Assembly: GCA_963778375.1 (NCBI GenBank)
Contig: CAVZTX010000011.1
Coordinates: forward strand, 248,001-312,000
DNA: 64,000 bases
Direction: 5' to 3'
Origin: CAVZTX01 sp963778375
GTDB lineage: Bacteria; Chloroflexota; Ktedonobacteria; Ktedonobacterales; Ktedonobacteraceae
Shown here in pieces: positions 43,422 to 53,254 of the stretch. The notes under the pieces are model-generated. The model was given only the letters and a program-made list of their open reading frames with translations, was not told where the DNA came from and did not search any database. The translations under genes were made by a program, and so were the position numbers. Numbering within the stretch: the first letter of the stretch is position 1; each line of letters begins with the position of its first letter.

Positions 43422-46400
43422 ATGTCCGAAAAGCAATTACCTGATGAACAAACCAATCATTCCGAAGCTCCGCTGCCAAAGAAACCCAGATCGAAACGAA
43501 AGGCTTCTTCCACTCGCAAGGCCAGATCCTCCAATAAAAATCATCCGGCACTTTCCCGCGCTACCAATGGCAATAGCACGTCAAGCTCCATTCAGACAAT
43601 AGACAAAGAGAAAGAGTGGCAAGTACTCCAGACAACTCCCAAAAATACCTCTAAACGATCCAACCATAAGAGAGCTACTCCCTCTACTCCTGAAAAACGA
43701 CCGAAACATGATTTGAAACAGGAAGAAACACAAGTTCCGGTCGATCCAGTAGCTGACCAAGATGAAGTTAAAGATGCGACATTTGTAGATACTTTTTTGG
43801 AGTTGGATGCCTTTCTGCTTGAGGATGATCGAGTTGAAGCTTCGTTCTCTGATTCCGCATTAGCCGCCTCTTTTAGTAGCATCGATCTTGATGCTTTTCT
43901 GCTTGAGGACAATGCAGAAGTTATCTCTCCTTTCGACGCTGTCATTGCTCAAGATGATTGGGCCGATGCAGGCGACCATAAAGATCCTTCCTTGCCTCCT
44001 CCGACTTCTGCTCCTACAGACACGGATAGCCATTCGATTAGCAATTTGGATGAAGACGCAGCAGCGGCGGATGCCCTTTCGATTGTCAATGTTGAGGACG
44101 AACAATCATTAGAACCGCTATTGATTGCATCCTCTTCCGCAAACGAAGATGTTGATACACCTCAAGCTGCTTTGATCGATGAGGACAGTGATATTGCAAT
44201 CCGCGAACAGGATGTACTGCCGCAGATTATAGATACGCCCCTTCCTCCCTCTCTTGAAGAAGACCAAATTCACGAGATTCCTTATAATGTGAAGGAGTGG
44301 TATCCAGAAGGGGAACCATTACCAAAGATTCTCGATACACCTCTTCCAGCGTATAGCTATAAGCACTGGTATGAGAGTAGACGTTGGAAGGTGTCACGTA
44401 CAGTATTGGCCTTGTGTCTACTGGTATTGTCTGGCATCAGCTCGATCCTACTCTGGCGCAATGTTACTGATACCCATCTGTATGTGTATACACTTGATCC
44501 GAGCAGCGGAGACGTGGTGATACAACAGGATATTGGCGGTGGTTACCAGGGCAAGACTACGATTACCGATCCTGTTCAGGCTGGATCAACACTTGTCTTT
44601 GGCGTGCGTACTGCTCAAACATCCACCTCCGTAAACCAGAAGATCCTGACATTGACGGGCCGAGAGACTTCGTGGCATGTAGATAATCAGTTCACGGCAC
44701 CCCTTACCTCTGGCACATTGAGCACCACAACTGATGGACACCTGGTCGTTGAATATGCAAACGGTTTACAGCTAATGAGTTCCAATGGTCATATACTTTG
44801 GAGCCTACAAGGCGACCAACCTACCCTTGGATCGCACGCCTTTCAGCCCGTATCTAACCACGAGATGCTGTATACCGTGAAAAGTGCCGGGTCAGGAGAG
44901 GTAGCCGCATTCGCTCTGGCAAACGGAGCGATGCGCTGGATGAAGAAGCTGAACGATACGTTCAACTATAGTCCGCCATTGTTGTTGAACGCAGGCATCC
45001 TCTATATCGCGGGAGACTCTAACCTCTTTGCCATCAACGCTGTTGATGGAAGCTTGCTCTGGCAGAAACAGTGGGCAGCACGCAGCTTATTCGTACTGAA
45101 TAATGGACAATCCAGCTTGCTCTTGGCAGCGGGAGCACAGGGGCTGGCAGCATTCGATGCTGCTAGTGGTGGGATTACCTGGTCCTTTCAAGGGCAGCCA
45201 GCGAACAAGCAGCAGGCAGGGCAGGCACAAGGCACTGCCCCTACAGATACGCCTGCACAGTTCTATCAAGCAGGCATCGACAGCGGGAACAAGATGATCT
45301 ATGCGACTGGCATCGTATGGGATACCCTGCAGGTACGAGAACAGCTTTGGCTTTATGCAGTAGATGCTACAACAGGAACATTACGCTGGTCAGAACCGAT
45401 TGGTTCAGACGTTACAAGCGCTGATGCAGGGCGCGTCTTCACTCCGCTTGTTGATCCAGATTACGGGATCGTTACACTTGAGCAGGCACAGGATAATGGA
45501 GATTATAGCCTTAGCGCCTTCGACACCGGTACGGGCGCGAGTCGTTGGAACGTGCATTTCGATGGGGAGATAGCGGCAGCGCCAATGCTACTGCGAGCCT
45601 CTAGCCAGGCATTACTTCATCTCAAGCTCCCTCGTGGGAAAAAGCACCTTAATGCCGCATTGGCAAACATACCAGACACGGTTTTGATCCTGCCAGTTAC
45701 CCAATCTAATATCTTAACAGCGCTCCATAGTTGGTCACATGAACGTATCCTGCTGATGATACTCATCGCGCTGTGTCTGCTCGGTTTATTGTTCCTGTGG
45801 ATGTTCCCACTTCATATATGGATACTCAGACAGCAAGATCATTTACACAATATACGCCACACCATAGAACACTCGCTGCTTTATCCGCTGAAACTGGTCT
45901 TGCGGTTCTGGCGCTATTCGCATCGCTTATTCGCGCTGGTCATCCTTCTCTTATTCGTTGGAGGAGGAGTGCTGGAATACGTACACCTTAATCAGCTTGA
46001 AAACGGTTTGTATGCGTTTGCGGGATCGACAGGTAATACCCAGTGGCAGCGCATCAATACTTCTTCCACACAGACGATGCTAGCAGATACACAGGGTAGC
46101 ATAGAGAATTTCACGGTGGGAGATCAATCGCACCAGCTTTCACTGCTGGATCGCAATGGCGCAGTTCAATGGACTACCTTTTCCAGTGAAGGAATCTTCG
46201 CGGTTCCCCCAGTATCAACTTCACCAGGTACTATACTGGTAGCTTTAAGTGGACCTACGATGCTGCATTACCAGTTCGCTCCCGATGATCCTGCTTATCC
46301 CCATCTTGAGGAACACATACTGAACCTGTACTTGCTCAATTACGAGACAGGGAAGATTCTCTGGCAAAGTAATGTCGTCAGCCCCGACTCACAACAAGAT

Positions 46401-47363
46401 GCCGTCGTGCTCGGAGCAGATACCAGGTTTATTTATATCGCCAGCAGAGAAAGAAATGCTGGACCGCATGGCCCGGAATTTACTATACAACTTATTGCGG
46501 TCAATTCAAGCACCGGAAACATCGAGTGGCGCATTTTCGATCCCAGCGAGGCAATCAATGCGCCGACTGATTACGGGAGTCTGCTCTTGCAGGGCCGTAT
46601 GATCTTCTGGCAAACCGCGGGAACTATTTATTCTATAGATAGCACGCTTGGTCAGATTCAGTGGCGTCGCTCAATTCTAGAGGATGACCCAAACGCTCTA
46701 CCTGCAGAAGAGCCTCATATGGCAGAGGCAGCAGGAGTTTTACTTGTGGAACGAAGTAGTATCTATCGTGTGCTGAATGCTGCTTCTGGTAATGAACTCT
46801 CGGGCATTCCTAATCCTGATAGCGGTACAGTAGAATCGCTGGCAGGAGTTACCGCCGTTGGCAACATTTTCCTTATCTACGGTGATTCAACCGTCGAGGC
46901 AATAAATGCCACTACCCAACAAATCATTTGGAAACAAGACCAATTCGATGCAATTGAGGGAGTCAAAGTTTCAGATGATAAGAAGACGGTGTATGTTGTG
47001 CAACTGAACAGCATTGACCAAAGTACACCTACACCGATACAAGCAATAACTGCTTTAGAACTAAAAACAGGCTCCGTACGTTGGACATTCCAGCCTCCCA
47101 ATCAGGCGAGCTTCATCAATCCTCAATCCGACGGTTTCCAGTATCACAACGATACTCTATTTGCTACTATCTGCATGCCTGATCCGCAAAGCCCTTGCGC
47201 TCGTGAACGCCTCTATGCGATCAATGCAGCTACAGGTAATGCCCTGTGGAAGTTTGAGGCGAAGAGCATTTTCGATCTACACGTGAGTTCCAATGGTCAG
47301 GCAGTCTTCCTCCAGACTCGCAGCACAGAGTGGATAAATTTGATTGGACGTTTCAGAAGCTAA
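43422..47363 (+). CDS. 1,313-residue membrane protein with two PQQ-type propellers
   Basis: Residues 1-320 are cytoplasmic and disordered: a Lys/Arg/Ser-rich start, then acidic repeats with LDAFLLED occurring three times or so. TM1 lies at ~326-348 (TVLALCLLVLSGISSILLW). A PQQ-repeat propeller follows (~350-765; GSLLWQKQWA, ATTGTLRWSEP, GTGASRWNV). TM2 (~776-800, LLMILIALCLLGLLFLWMF) and TM3 (~838-858) enclose a basic cytoplasmic loop, and a second propeller (~865-1310; GSTGNTQW, STGNIEWRIF, ATGNALWKF) ends the protein. Both propellers should face outward. A DPILDTPLPAYS-type repeat (KILDTPLP, QIIDTPLP) precedes TM1. A surface sensor or scaffold is likely; PQQ binding is not shown. Confidence 0.85.
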   Translation: MSEKQLPDEQTNHSEAPLPKKPRSKRKASSTRKARSSNKNHPALSRATNGNSTSSSIQTIDKEKEWQVLQTTPKNTSKRSNHKRATPSTPEKRPKHDLKQEETQVPVDPVADQDEVKDATFVDTFLELDAFLLEDDRVEASFSDSALAASFSSIDLDAFLLEDNAEVISPFDAVIAQDDWADAGDHKDPSLPPPTSAPTDTDSHSISNLDEDAAAADALSIVNVEDEQSLEPLLIASSSANEDVDTPQAALIDEDSDIAIREQDVLPQIIDTPLPPSLEEDQIHEIPYNVKEWYPEGEPLPKILDTPLPAYSYKHWYESRRWKVSRTVLALCLLVLSGISSILLWRNVTDTHLYVYTLDPSSGDVVIQQDIGGGYQGKTTITDPVQAGSTLVFGVRTAQTSTSVNQKILTLTGRETSWHVDNQFTAPLTSGTLSTTTDGHLVVEYANGLQLMSSNGHILWSLQGDQPTLGSHAFQPVSNHEMLYTVKSAGSGEVAAFALANGAMRWMKKLNDTFNYSPPLLLNAGILYIAGDSNLFAINAVDGSLLWQKQWAARSLFVLNNGQSSLLLAAGAQGLAAFDAASGGITWSFQGQPANKQQAGQAQGTAPTDTPAQFYQAGIDSGNKMIYATGIVWDTLQVREQLWLYAVDATTGTLRWSEPIGSDVTSADAGRVFTPLVDPDYGIVTLEQAQDNGDYSLSAFDTGTGASRWNVHFDGEIAAAPMLLRASSQALLHLKLPRGKKHLNAALANIPDTVLILPVTQSNILTALHSWSHERILLMILIALCLLGLLFLWMFPLHIWILRQQDHLHNIRHTIEHSLLYPLKLVLRFWRYSHRLFALVILLLFVGGGVLEYVHLNQLENGLYAFAGSTGNTQWQRINTSSTQTMLADTQGSIENFTVGDQSHQLSLLDRNGAVQWTTFSSEGIFAVPPVSTSPGTILVALSGPTMLHYQFAPDDPAYPHLEEHILNLYLLNYETGKILWQSNVVSPDSQQDAVVLGADTRFIYIASRERNAGPHGPEFTIQLIAVNSSTGNIEWRIFDPSEAINAPTDYGSLLLQGRMIFWQTAGTIYSIDSTLGQIQWRRSILEDDPNALPAEEPHMAEAAGVLLVERSSIYRVLNAASGNELSGIPNPDSGTVESLAGVTAVGNIFLIYGDSTVEAINATTQQIIWKQDQFDAIEGVKVSDDKKTVYVVQLNSIDQSTPTPIQAITALELKTGSVRWTFQPPNQASFINPQSDGFQYHNDTLFATICMPDPQSPCARERLYAINAATGNALWKFEAKSIFDLHVSSNGQAVFLQTRSTEWINLIGRFRS
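45215..45250 (+). repeat. REP-like element inside a coding region
   Basis: GGGCAGGCACAAGGCACTGCC followed by CCTACA aligns with GGGCAACCGCAAGGGTTGCC/CCTACA at 9259-9284. It encodes the Gln/Ala/Thr linker of propeller 1. Short similarity could be chance. Confidence 0.3.
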
Positions 47364-47469
47364 GTTCTCCCTTGCACTTTCTTCGCCCTGCGTTGTACGA
47401 TTCCACAATAACAAGTTTTCTACGTGTAACGAACCGATCTCCTCTATTCTTAAGGATGTAGAATTACCG

Positions 47470-48237
47470 ATGGCACAACTGTTCCGTGGGCGAGGTCAGC
47501 AAAACGAGAAACGAGGAGAGACGCAGGTACTCCCCGAGACGACTTGGACTGACGATGTTACTATGCCCTCAGGCGTACCTGCTGAGAACAGCGTTGTAAT
47601 TACTATTTCTCGCCAGTTTGGGAGCGGAGGTGCTGAAATCGGCCGCCTTGTGTCACAGGTGACAGGATTGCAATACGTTGACTACGAAATCATAGATGAG
47701 GTTGCCAGAAGATTGGGCGTGGATGTTCAACAGGTAGGTCGTCAGGATGAACACACGGCAGGGTCGGTGGGACACATCCTTAAGGCTATCCAGTCGAGTC
47801 ACCTGTTTACGGTAAACTACAATACGTTGTTTAGTCCAGCGCAAGTACCCACGCAATCAAATGAATTAGCGTATTTTCGCCTAACCCAGAGAGTGGTACT
47901 GGAAATGGCCACAGAAGGCAACGTAGTCATTGTCGGTTGAGGCTCACAGTTCTTGCTGCACAGTTCCCCGCGTACGCTGCATATTTATATCTTTGCGCCA
48001 CTTCCCTATCGTATTGAAAATGTGATGAAACACTTCCAGCTAGATCACACGGCAGCAACGATGTTGATCGAACAGCGTGACTACCAGCATAACGCCTACT
48101 TACGCCGCTATTATGGCTCAGATGGTCATCAGCCAGGCCTCTATCACCTGCTCATTAACACCAGCCTCTTCCCATATGAGCTGGCGGCACATTTCATCGA
48201 ACAAGCGCTTCCAGTAGTAAAAGAAATAGGCGCGTAG
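47470..48237 (+). pseudogene. Cytidylate-kinase-like protein, interrupted by one in-frame TGA
   Basis: Start ATG 47470 (MAQLFRGRG). The P-loop region VVITISRQFGSGGAEIGRLV and LQYVDYEIIDEVARRLGV are typical of the cytidylate-kinase-like (AAK_33) family. After VVIVG comes TGA (47938-47940), and the same frame continues GSQFLLHSSPRTLHIYIFAPL to a stop at 48237. Homologues usually have Arg in VGRG; CGA to TGA is a single transition. Restored length is 255 residues. Either a recent nonsense mutation or a sequence error. The phosphate acceptor in this family is unknown. It is about 100 bp downstream of the twin-propeller gene. Confidence 0.85.
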
Positions 48238-48359
48238 ACTTGCAGTGACAGTCGGCGTTTATGTATACTACAGTTAGGGCGCTGGCGTCCCTGACCCCAG
48301 TCCACCAACAATGGCGTTGGCAGACAAGGGTCAGATGATGGCCAGCCGAACCGAGGCTA

Positions 48360-49520
48360 TTAAGACCCAACCGTCAAGTAGTGTTTGACGATCTCTCCCA
48401 TACCCGCGTCGATTGACGTATCTCCACATGTCCAGGGAATATCGAGTGTTGTTGGAGTGAAGGAAGTCGCATCCTGAATGAGATGCAGCGGCGTAAATGA
48501 CCACGCCGTCCAGCTTGCATGGCGCGATGCCATATAGTTGAGGAAATTAGTTACCGCCGAATCTGCCTGGTCATGAGGAACATTTCTACATTGAATCGGT
48601 GTGAAAGAATTTGGCAGAAATGCCCACTCTCCATAATAGATGGGATAGTGATTGAGGATTGGCCCCCATTTGGCATCTTGCTGATTAGAAGGAAGGCCAA
48701 TCGTGCTATAGATATGAAGAGAATAGACGATATTCGAGTCCTTGACGGTATCATTGCCTATCGTAGACCAACCACCATCGGGACCTCCTATCTTTGAGCC
48801 AGGTTCGACAACGATGATTTGTTTCGCTCCAACCGAACGCACTGCATCGACAAGGTCCTGGAAACCAACTATCTTTGTTCCACCTATCGTTCCACCTCCA
48901 TGCAGCCAGGTCTGCCAATCAGCAGCTTGCGGCTCGTTAAAAACATCGAACATCACCATAGGATTATCTTTAAAGTGGGCGGCAATCGCTTTCCAGAAGG
49001 TGATGTCCTCAGTTTTTGGCACACCACTTCCAGGTCCATAAGGTGAACCACTTTTGGCGTTATCGTGCAGGTCGATCACTACATACAGCCCAGCAGCGTT
49101 TGCCTCCTTTATGATGGGATCAACGACATTCATATAGGTTGCCGGATCTTTAGCATAGAGCCAATTGGAGAGAGGTAAGCGCAGAGCGTTCATTTTCCAG
49201 TCCTGGGCCATGACCTGGAAGGTTTTGCTGTTTAAGACGGTGGTCGGGCTTTTACCCGCTTTGCCCCACGAATTAGCAAAAATTAACGAACTCTCTATCT
49301 GAGCGCCATGCAGTACAAATGGATGACCCGATGCATCGATAAGTTGGGTGCCCTGTACATAAGGCATTTTACCCGGTTGAAAGGTTGTGGTTGTGGGGGT
49401 TGCGGTACCGGCTCCTTTTTGCTGCTGATTAGACAGTATCAACTGTCCTACTGCAAAGCCGCCAAGCACAACCAGTACGGCTAAAACAACAAAGATGAGA
49501 ATGGTAAGTGTTCTTTGCAT
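48360..49520 (-). CDS. Glycoside hydrolase family 5 (cellulase/endoglucanase-like), membrane-anchored
   Basis: 386 residues. TM anchor at 5-30 (ILIFVVLAVLVVLGGFAVGQLIL), a short Thr linker, then a GH5 barrel: LRLPLSNW, YVVIDLHD, acid/base Glu196 in FDVFNEPQ, LHIYS and nucleophile Glu298 in YYGEWAF. All catalytic residues are present. It begins 14 bp after the stop of the last glycosyltransferase gene, so it belongs to the glycan operon and may trim or remodel a beta-glucan-like exopolysaccharide at the cell surface. Confidence 0.9.
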   Translation of the reverse strand: MQRTLTILIFVVLAVLVVLGGFAVGQLILSNQQQKGAGTATPTTTTFQPGKMPYVQGTQLIDASGHPFVLHGAQIESSLIFANSWGKAGKSPTTVLNSKTFQVMAQDWKMNALRLPLSNWLYAKDPATYMNVVDPIIKEANAAGLYVVIDLHDNAKSGSPYGPGSGVPKTEDITFWKAIAAHFKDNPMVMFDVFNEPQAADWQTWLHGGGTIGGTKIVGFQDLVDAVRSVGAKQIIVVEPGSKIGGPDGGWSTIGNDTVKDSNIVYSLHIYSTIGLPSNQQDAKWGPILNHYPIYYGEWAFLPNSFTPIQCRNVPHDQADSAVTNFLNYMASRHASWTAWSFTPLHLIQDATSFTPTTLDIPWTCGDTSIDAGMGEIVKHYLTVGS

Positions 49521-49534
49521 ATATCTGCTACCTT

Positions 49535-50743
49535 CTAGGTGGACAATATCCTTTCAAGTGGTGGTTCTGGAGTTGGAGATTTTTCCCGGTCGAGCATCTC
49601 CGAGAGAATTCCGGCTACAGAGGTGCCCCATGCATCCCAGTTCAAGCGGTTATCAAAGGCGGCTCGGCTAGATTTCACCAGTTCGGCATAACGCGCATCG
49701 TCTTGATAGACCTCCGCAATGACTTTGGCGTACTCATCGCCGCGAGCGCTTATAGGAAGCATGAAGCCATTTTCGCCTTCATGAATGATCTCTGGAACGC
49801 CTCCGGTATCGGTGGTGATGATCGGCAAGCCGAAGGCGTTGGCCTCACTGAATACAATAGGTGTACAGTCGCCTCGGGTCGGTAACAGCAGAAAATCAGA
49901 CTTCACAAAGAGCTTGTTTAACTCTTCGCGCTGCCTTTCGTCGTTTTTGTCCAGGAAGGGTATGACGGTCATCCGTTTGTGGGCAAATTCCTTCGGGGGA
50001 GTACATCCACATACGATCAGTTCGGCCTCAATACCCATCTTCTCCAAATTCAATAAGGTTTCGAAGGCGATATCCCCGCCTTTCCTTTGCCAGTTGACGG
50101 CCATGAAAAGTAATATACACCGCCCCGATTTTTGCTTTTGCAGCACTCCCTCTTTAGCAGGAGGAGTCTCAAAATTTGCGCCATAGGGAATAACATGCAC
50201 TTTGCGCGGATCCGCGTCATAGAATTCAATGGCTGAACGAGCAGCCCATTCTGAAGAGTAGATCAGCAGGCTTGCTTTCTTGATAGCGAGAGCTTCTGTC
50301 GTATTTGTTTCGTAAATTGATCGCTTAAGTAGATTGGTATATTGAGGATAATAATTATGTAGTACGGCAAATGTGGCATCTTCTATTAAGACTATGGGAA
50401 TATCTGTCTTGAGAAAGGATATTTCCGCGGCGCCGGCGACGGTGACGATTACGTCGAATGAACGCCCGGCAAGTCTTTGGGCGGCAATCTTCGCATATTT
50501 CTTTGCCAGGAGGAAGCTGTGATTGTAGGCAAAGCTCTTCTTGAAGAGGAAGAGGGTGCATTTATTGATGATTTTCCCAAGTGTTTTTTCGCGCACCTTC
50601 ATCGGGCCGATGTAGGTTATTTCTCCACAGTGCTTTTGCATGGCCTGGGCAAGGTGATAGATAGTCCCTGACCATGAGCGCCTATTCAGTGGATCAAACG
50701 AGGTCAAAAAGGCTATTTTTATGGGCTTCTTTTCTTCATTCAC
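49535..50743 (-). CDS. Glycosyltransferase family 4 (GT-B)
   Basis: 402 residues; GTG start with AGGAGG at good spacing. The C-terminal GT4 donor-binding motif is clear (PTRGDCTPIVFSEANAFGLPII, then TDTGGVPEIIHEGENGFML), with RKGGD for the phosphate contact. A retaining transferase using a nucleotide sugar is expected. It is the fourth gene of the phosphodiesterase-GT-GT-GT-GH5 operon. Confidence 0.92.
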   Translation of the reverse strand: MNEEKKPIKIAFLTSFDPLNRRSWSGTIYHLAQAMQKHCGEITYIGPMKVREKTLGKIINKCTLFLFKKSFAYNHSFLLAKKYAKIAAQRLAGRSFDVIVTVAGAAEISFLKTDIPIVLIEDATFAVLHNYYPQYTNLLKRSIYETNTTEALAIKKASLLIYSSEWAARSAIEFYDADPRKVHVIPYGANFETPPAKEGVLQKQKSGRCILLFMAVNWQRKGGDIAFETLLNLEKMGIEAELIVCGCTPPKEFAHKRMTVIPFLDKNDERQREELNKLFVKSDFLLLPTRGDCTPIVFSEANAFGLPIITTDTGGVPEIIHEGENGFMLPISARGDEYAKVIAEVYQDDARYAELVKSSRAAFDNRLNWDAWGTSVAGILSEMLDREKSPTPEPPLERILST

Positions 50744-50754
50744 GATGTGACCTC

Positions 50755-51957
50755 CTATTTTTGAACCTGCTCATAGATTGTGTCGAGCGTTCGGAGCGCT
50801 ATTTTGGCATCATAACGGTCAAGTATGAGTTGGCGAGCATTGCTTGCGAGTCGATGGGCAAGTTCTTTATCCTCAAGAACTTTCGCGCAGGCGCAGGCGA
50901 ATGCTTCAGGTGTATCGGCTATCAGCAGGTGCTCGTCATTACATACATCTAAACCTTCGCATCCTATGGTTGTTGAAATTACTGGGACGCCCATTGCCAT
51001 AGCCTCTAAAATCTTGACGCGCACACCGCCTCCTGAAAGAAGGGGCACGGCTAATGCGCTGGCATGTGTCCAGAAGGGCACGGCATCGGCCACGTAGCCA
51101 TGCAGCTTGACCCCCTCATATTGTTCGGCTACTACCTGTAATGTATGCGGCGGTCGCGCACCTACGATATCGTAAGTGACGCCTGGACAGATGGCTCGTA
51201 GTTGCTCGTATCCTTCACGCAGCCACCACGTCACACCTTCATTGTTAGGAAACCAGAACATAGTGCCAATGGTAAGAAGCCGGTCAGGTTGGGGATCGCG
51301 GGCTTCCCAGATGGGTGTGAAGGCTTCGGCATCAACTGTGATTGGCACCACCTCTATTGGTACGGATGTACCCGCTACAGTTTGCAGTGCCTGCTTATCC
51401 TGTTCGCTGACGGCCAGTACAACCTGGGCACGTCGGCAGGCGTTGCCCTCGATTTTGCGAATGACGCGTGCCTCTCTTCCAAAGAACCAGTGTTTTACCG
51501 GATTACTTGCCCCCTTGTGCAGGCGTTCAAAGACTTGCCAGACAGCATTATGCTCATCGAGGATAACTGTTCCCGACCAGTCTGAGGGCACGAAGCGCAT
51601 CATATTCAGTTGATCGACGTGTAATACGTCGATACGTTCTTCTTGTAGCAGTCGACGCACCACTTGGTGCATAGCCGCCCGGTCATCGCGACGCAACATA
51701 AACGATGTGCCTGTGACGAGGCTTTCTAATAGAAAGCGTACATCGCTGACTTTGGAGCGTTTGAGAGGAACCGTGGACACGCGTTTGCATATTTCGCGCA
51801 ATTTTTCTGCATCCTGAGCTTCTTTGTCGCTGCGCACGTAGGTGCAGTAGATTACATCGTGCTGCGCAGCAAGGTGGCGCAGCACTTGTAGTGTTTTCAC
51901 TTTTGGACCTGCGTCTGGTGGGTAAACCAGGACTTGTGTTAGGACTAATATTCGCAT
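50755..51957 (-). CDS. Glycosyltransferase (GT4-like)
   Basis: 400 residues from ATG 51957 (MRILVLTQ); the frame is open to 52023 but overlaps the preceding gene. N-terminal acceptor domain begins PPDAGPKVKTLQVLRHL; the C-terminal domain has TMFWFPNNEGVTWW and GGGVRVKILEAMAMGVPVI, as in GT4-type sugar transferases. Similar in length and plan to the preceding gene's product (51968-53239), so probably paralogues adding successive sugars. Confidence 0.9.
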   Translation of the reverse strand: MRILVLTQVLVYPPDAGPKVKTLQVLRHLAAQHDVIYCTYVRSDKEAQDAEKLREICKRVSTVPLKRSKVSDVRFLLESLVTGTSFMLRRDDRAAMHQVVRRLLQEERIDVLHVDQLNMMRFVPSDWSGTVILDEHNAVWQVFERLHKGASNPVKHWFFGREARVIRKIEGNACRRAQVVLAVSEQDKQALQTVAGTSVPIEVVPITVDAEAFTPIWEARDPQPDRLLTIGTMFWFPNNEGVTWWLREGYEQLRAICPGVTYDIVGARPPHTLQVVAEQYEGVKLHGYVADAVPFWTHASALAVPLLSGGGVRVKILEAMAMGVPVISTTIGCEGLDVCNDEHLLIADTPEAFACACAKVLEDKELAHRLASNARQLILDRYDAKIALRTLDTIYEQVQK

Positions 51958-51967
51958 AATATTTCTT

Positions 51968-53239
51968 CTACAACGCTCTAAATGCCAGAGATTTTGGTGC
52001 TTCTGGTGTCGAACTTGCTGCATGCCTGGCGATTGCTTGTTGGTAAACGTTAACCAGGCGATTGGTTACCGTGTGCCAGTCGTGATGTTGCTCTACATAG
52101 TTGCGTCCGCATTGGCTTAGAGTTGAGTGGAGTTCAGCATTATCAAGCAGGCTTAGTGTGGCGTCAGCGAACTCTTGTGCAGATTGGGCAAGCAGCAGAT
52201 CGCGACCAGGCTGGGCACCCAGAGCAGCGGCAGCTTGTGCTGCAACGATGACCGGAGTACCCATTGCCATGGACTCTAGTACTTTGTTTTGAATACCTAC
52301 GCTGTAGACCATTGGACTGAGCATGACTTCGGCACGTGCGAGATAGGGACGCATATCGTTTACGTAGCCAGTTACTTCAACGCGAGGATCATTAGCGAGT
52401 TGTTGAATTGTTTTCGGTGGTTTGCTGCCGACGATGGTAAGAGTTGCTTCGGGACGATGCCGCCAGATCAAAGGCATAATTTGCTGGTGCAGATAGAGAG
52501 CCGTGGCTACATTAGCATGATAGCTCATTTTCCCCGAGAAAACGAGGTTAAAGCGGCGTCTTTCCAGTTGCATCGGCCGGAAGTATTCCAGGTTAACGCC
52601 GTTGGGCAATACATGCATATCCACGCCTGGCTCTTCGTCGCTGCGCAGGATGTCTTTGGTCTGGATGCGGTAAAGCTCGATCAAGGCCTGACGATCACGC
52701 TCGGATGTGACGACAATATGCCGGATTAGGCTCAGCATACGGGCTTCATAACGCCGCGTACGTTGATGTTCCAGTAAAGCCGTAGCACGCACGGGTAGAT
52801 TTGGACCTGAGATGATCGTCTGTTTCCAGAGCAGACTGATGCAATCGACAGCGTCCCATACTACCGGTTGGGTACGTACGATCTGCTCCATCGAGGCAAT
52901 GCCGCGCAGGTGTTCGATATGCACAACATCAAAGCCGCGCTTCACGCACAGGTCTTGCACTGCCTGCGCAAAACGCAGCGAGCGGACAAACGCCACCTGT
53001 AAAGGGGTAGAACTGAAGAGTGCCAAACCTGTGCGCAGCATGGATTGCCGCCTCAATTCCTGCACTACCACTACTTCATATCCCTGGCCTCGCAGCGCCT
53101 CGACATCCGCCAGTTCCTGCTCCGAAGCACATTGCGTTACAACGGTGACATCATGCTCTCGCGAGAGCTGCGTTAGAAATCCATAACCACGCACACGGAT
53201 ACGCGAAGGCGGATATGGTGTCACAAACAGGATACGCAT
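51968..53239 (-). CDS. Glycosyltransferase family 4
   Basis: 423 residues; GAGGAG precedes ATG 53239. N-terminal PPSRIRVRGYGFLTQLSREHDV, GT4 motif QNKVLESMAMGTPVIVAAQAA with a GRDLLLAQ follow-up. It is 15 bp after the phosphodiesterase gene. Together with the two downstream transferases it likely builds one oligosaccharide or polymer. Confidence 0.92.
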   Translation of the reverse strand: MRILFVTPYPPSRIRVRGYGFLTQLSREHDVTVVTQCASEQELADVEALRGQGYEVVVVQELRRQSMLRTGLALFSSTPLQVAFVRSLRFAQAVQDLCVKRGFDVVHIEHLRGIASMEQIVRTQPVVWDAVDCISLLWKQTIISGPNLPVRATALLEHQRTRRYEARMLSLIRHIVVTSERDRQALIELYRIQTKDILRSDEEPGVDMHVLPNGVNLEYFRPMQLERRRFNLVFSGKMSYHANVATALYLHQQIMPLIWRHRPEATLTIVGSKPPKTIQQLANDPRVEVTGYVNDMRPYLARAEVMLSPMVYSVGIQNKVLESMAMGTPVIVAAQAAAALGAQPGRDLLLAQSAQEFADATLSLLDNAELHSTLSQCGRNYVEQHHDWHTVTNRLVNVYQQAIARHAASSTPEAPKSLAFRAL

Positions 53240-53254
53240 ACGGTTCTCCTCGCA

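Noticed and set aside
48280..48340. CTGACCC...GGGTCAG inverted repeat
   Set aside because: Arms of 7 bp with a long loop and no T-run; not better than chance in a GC-balanced spacer.
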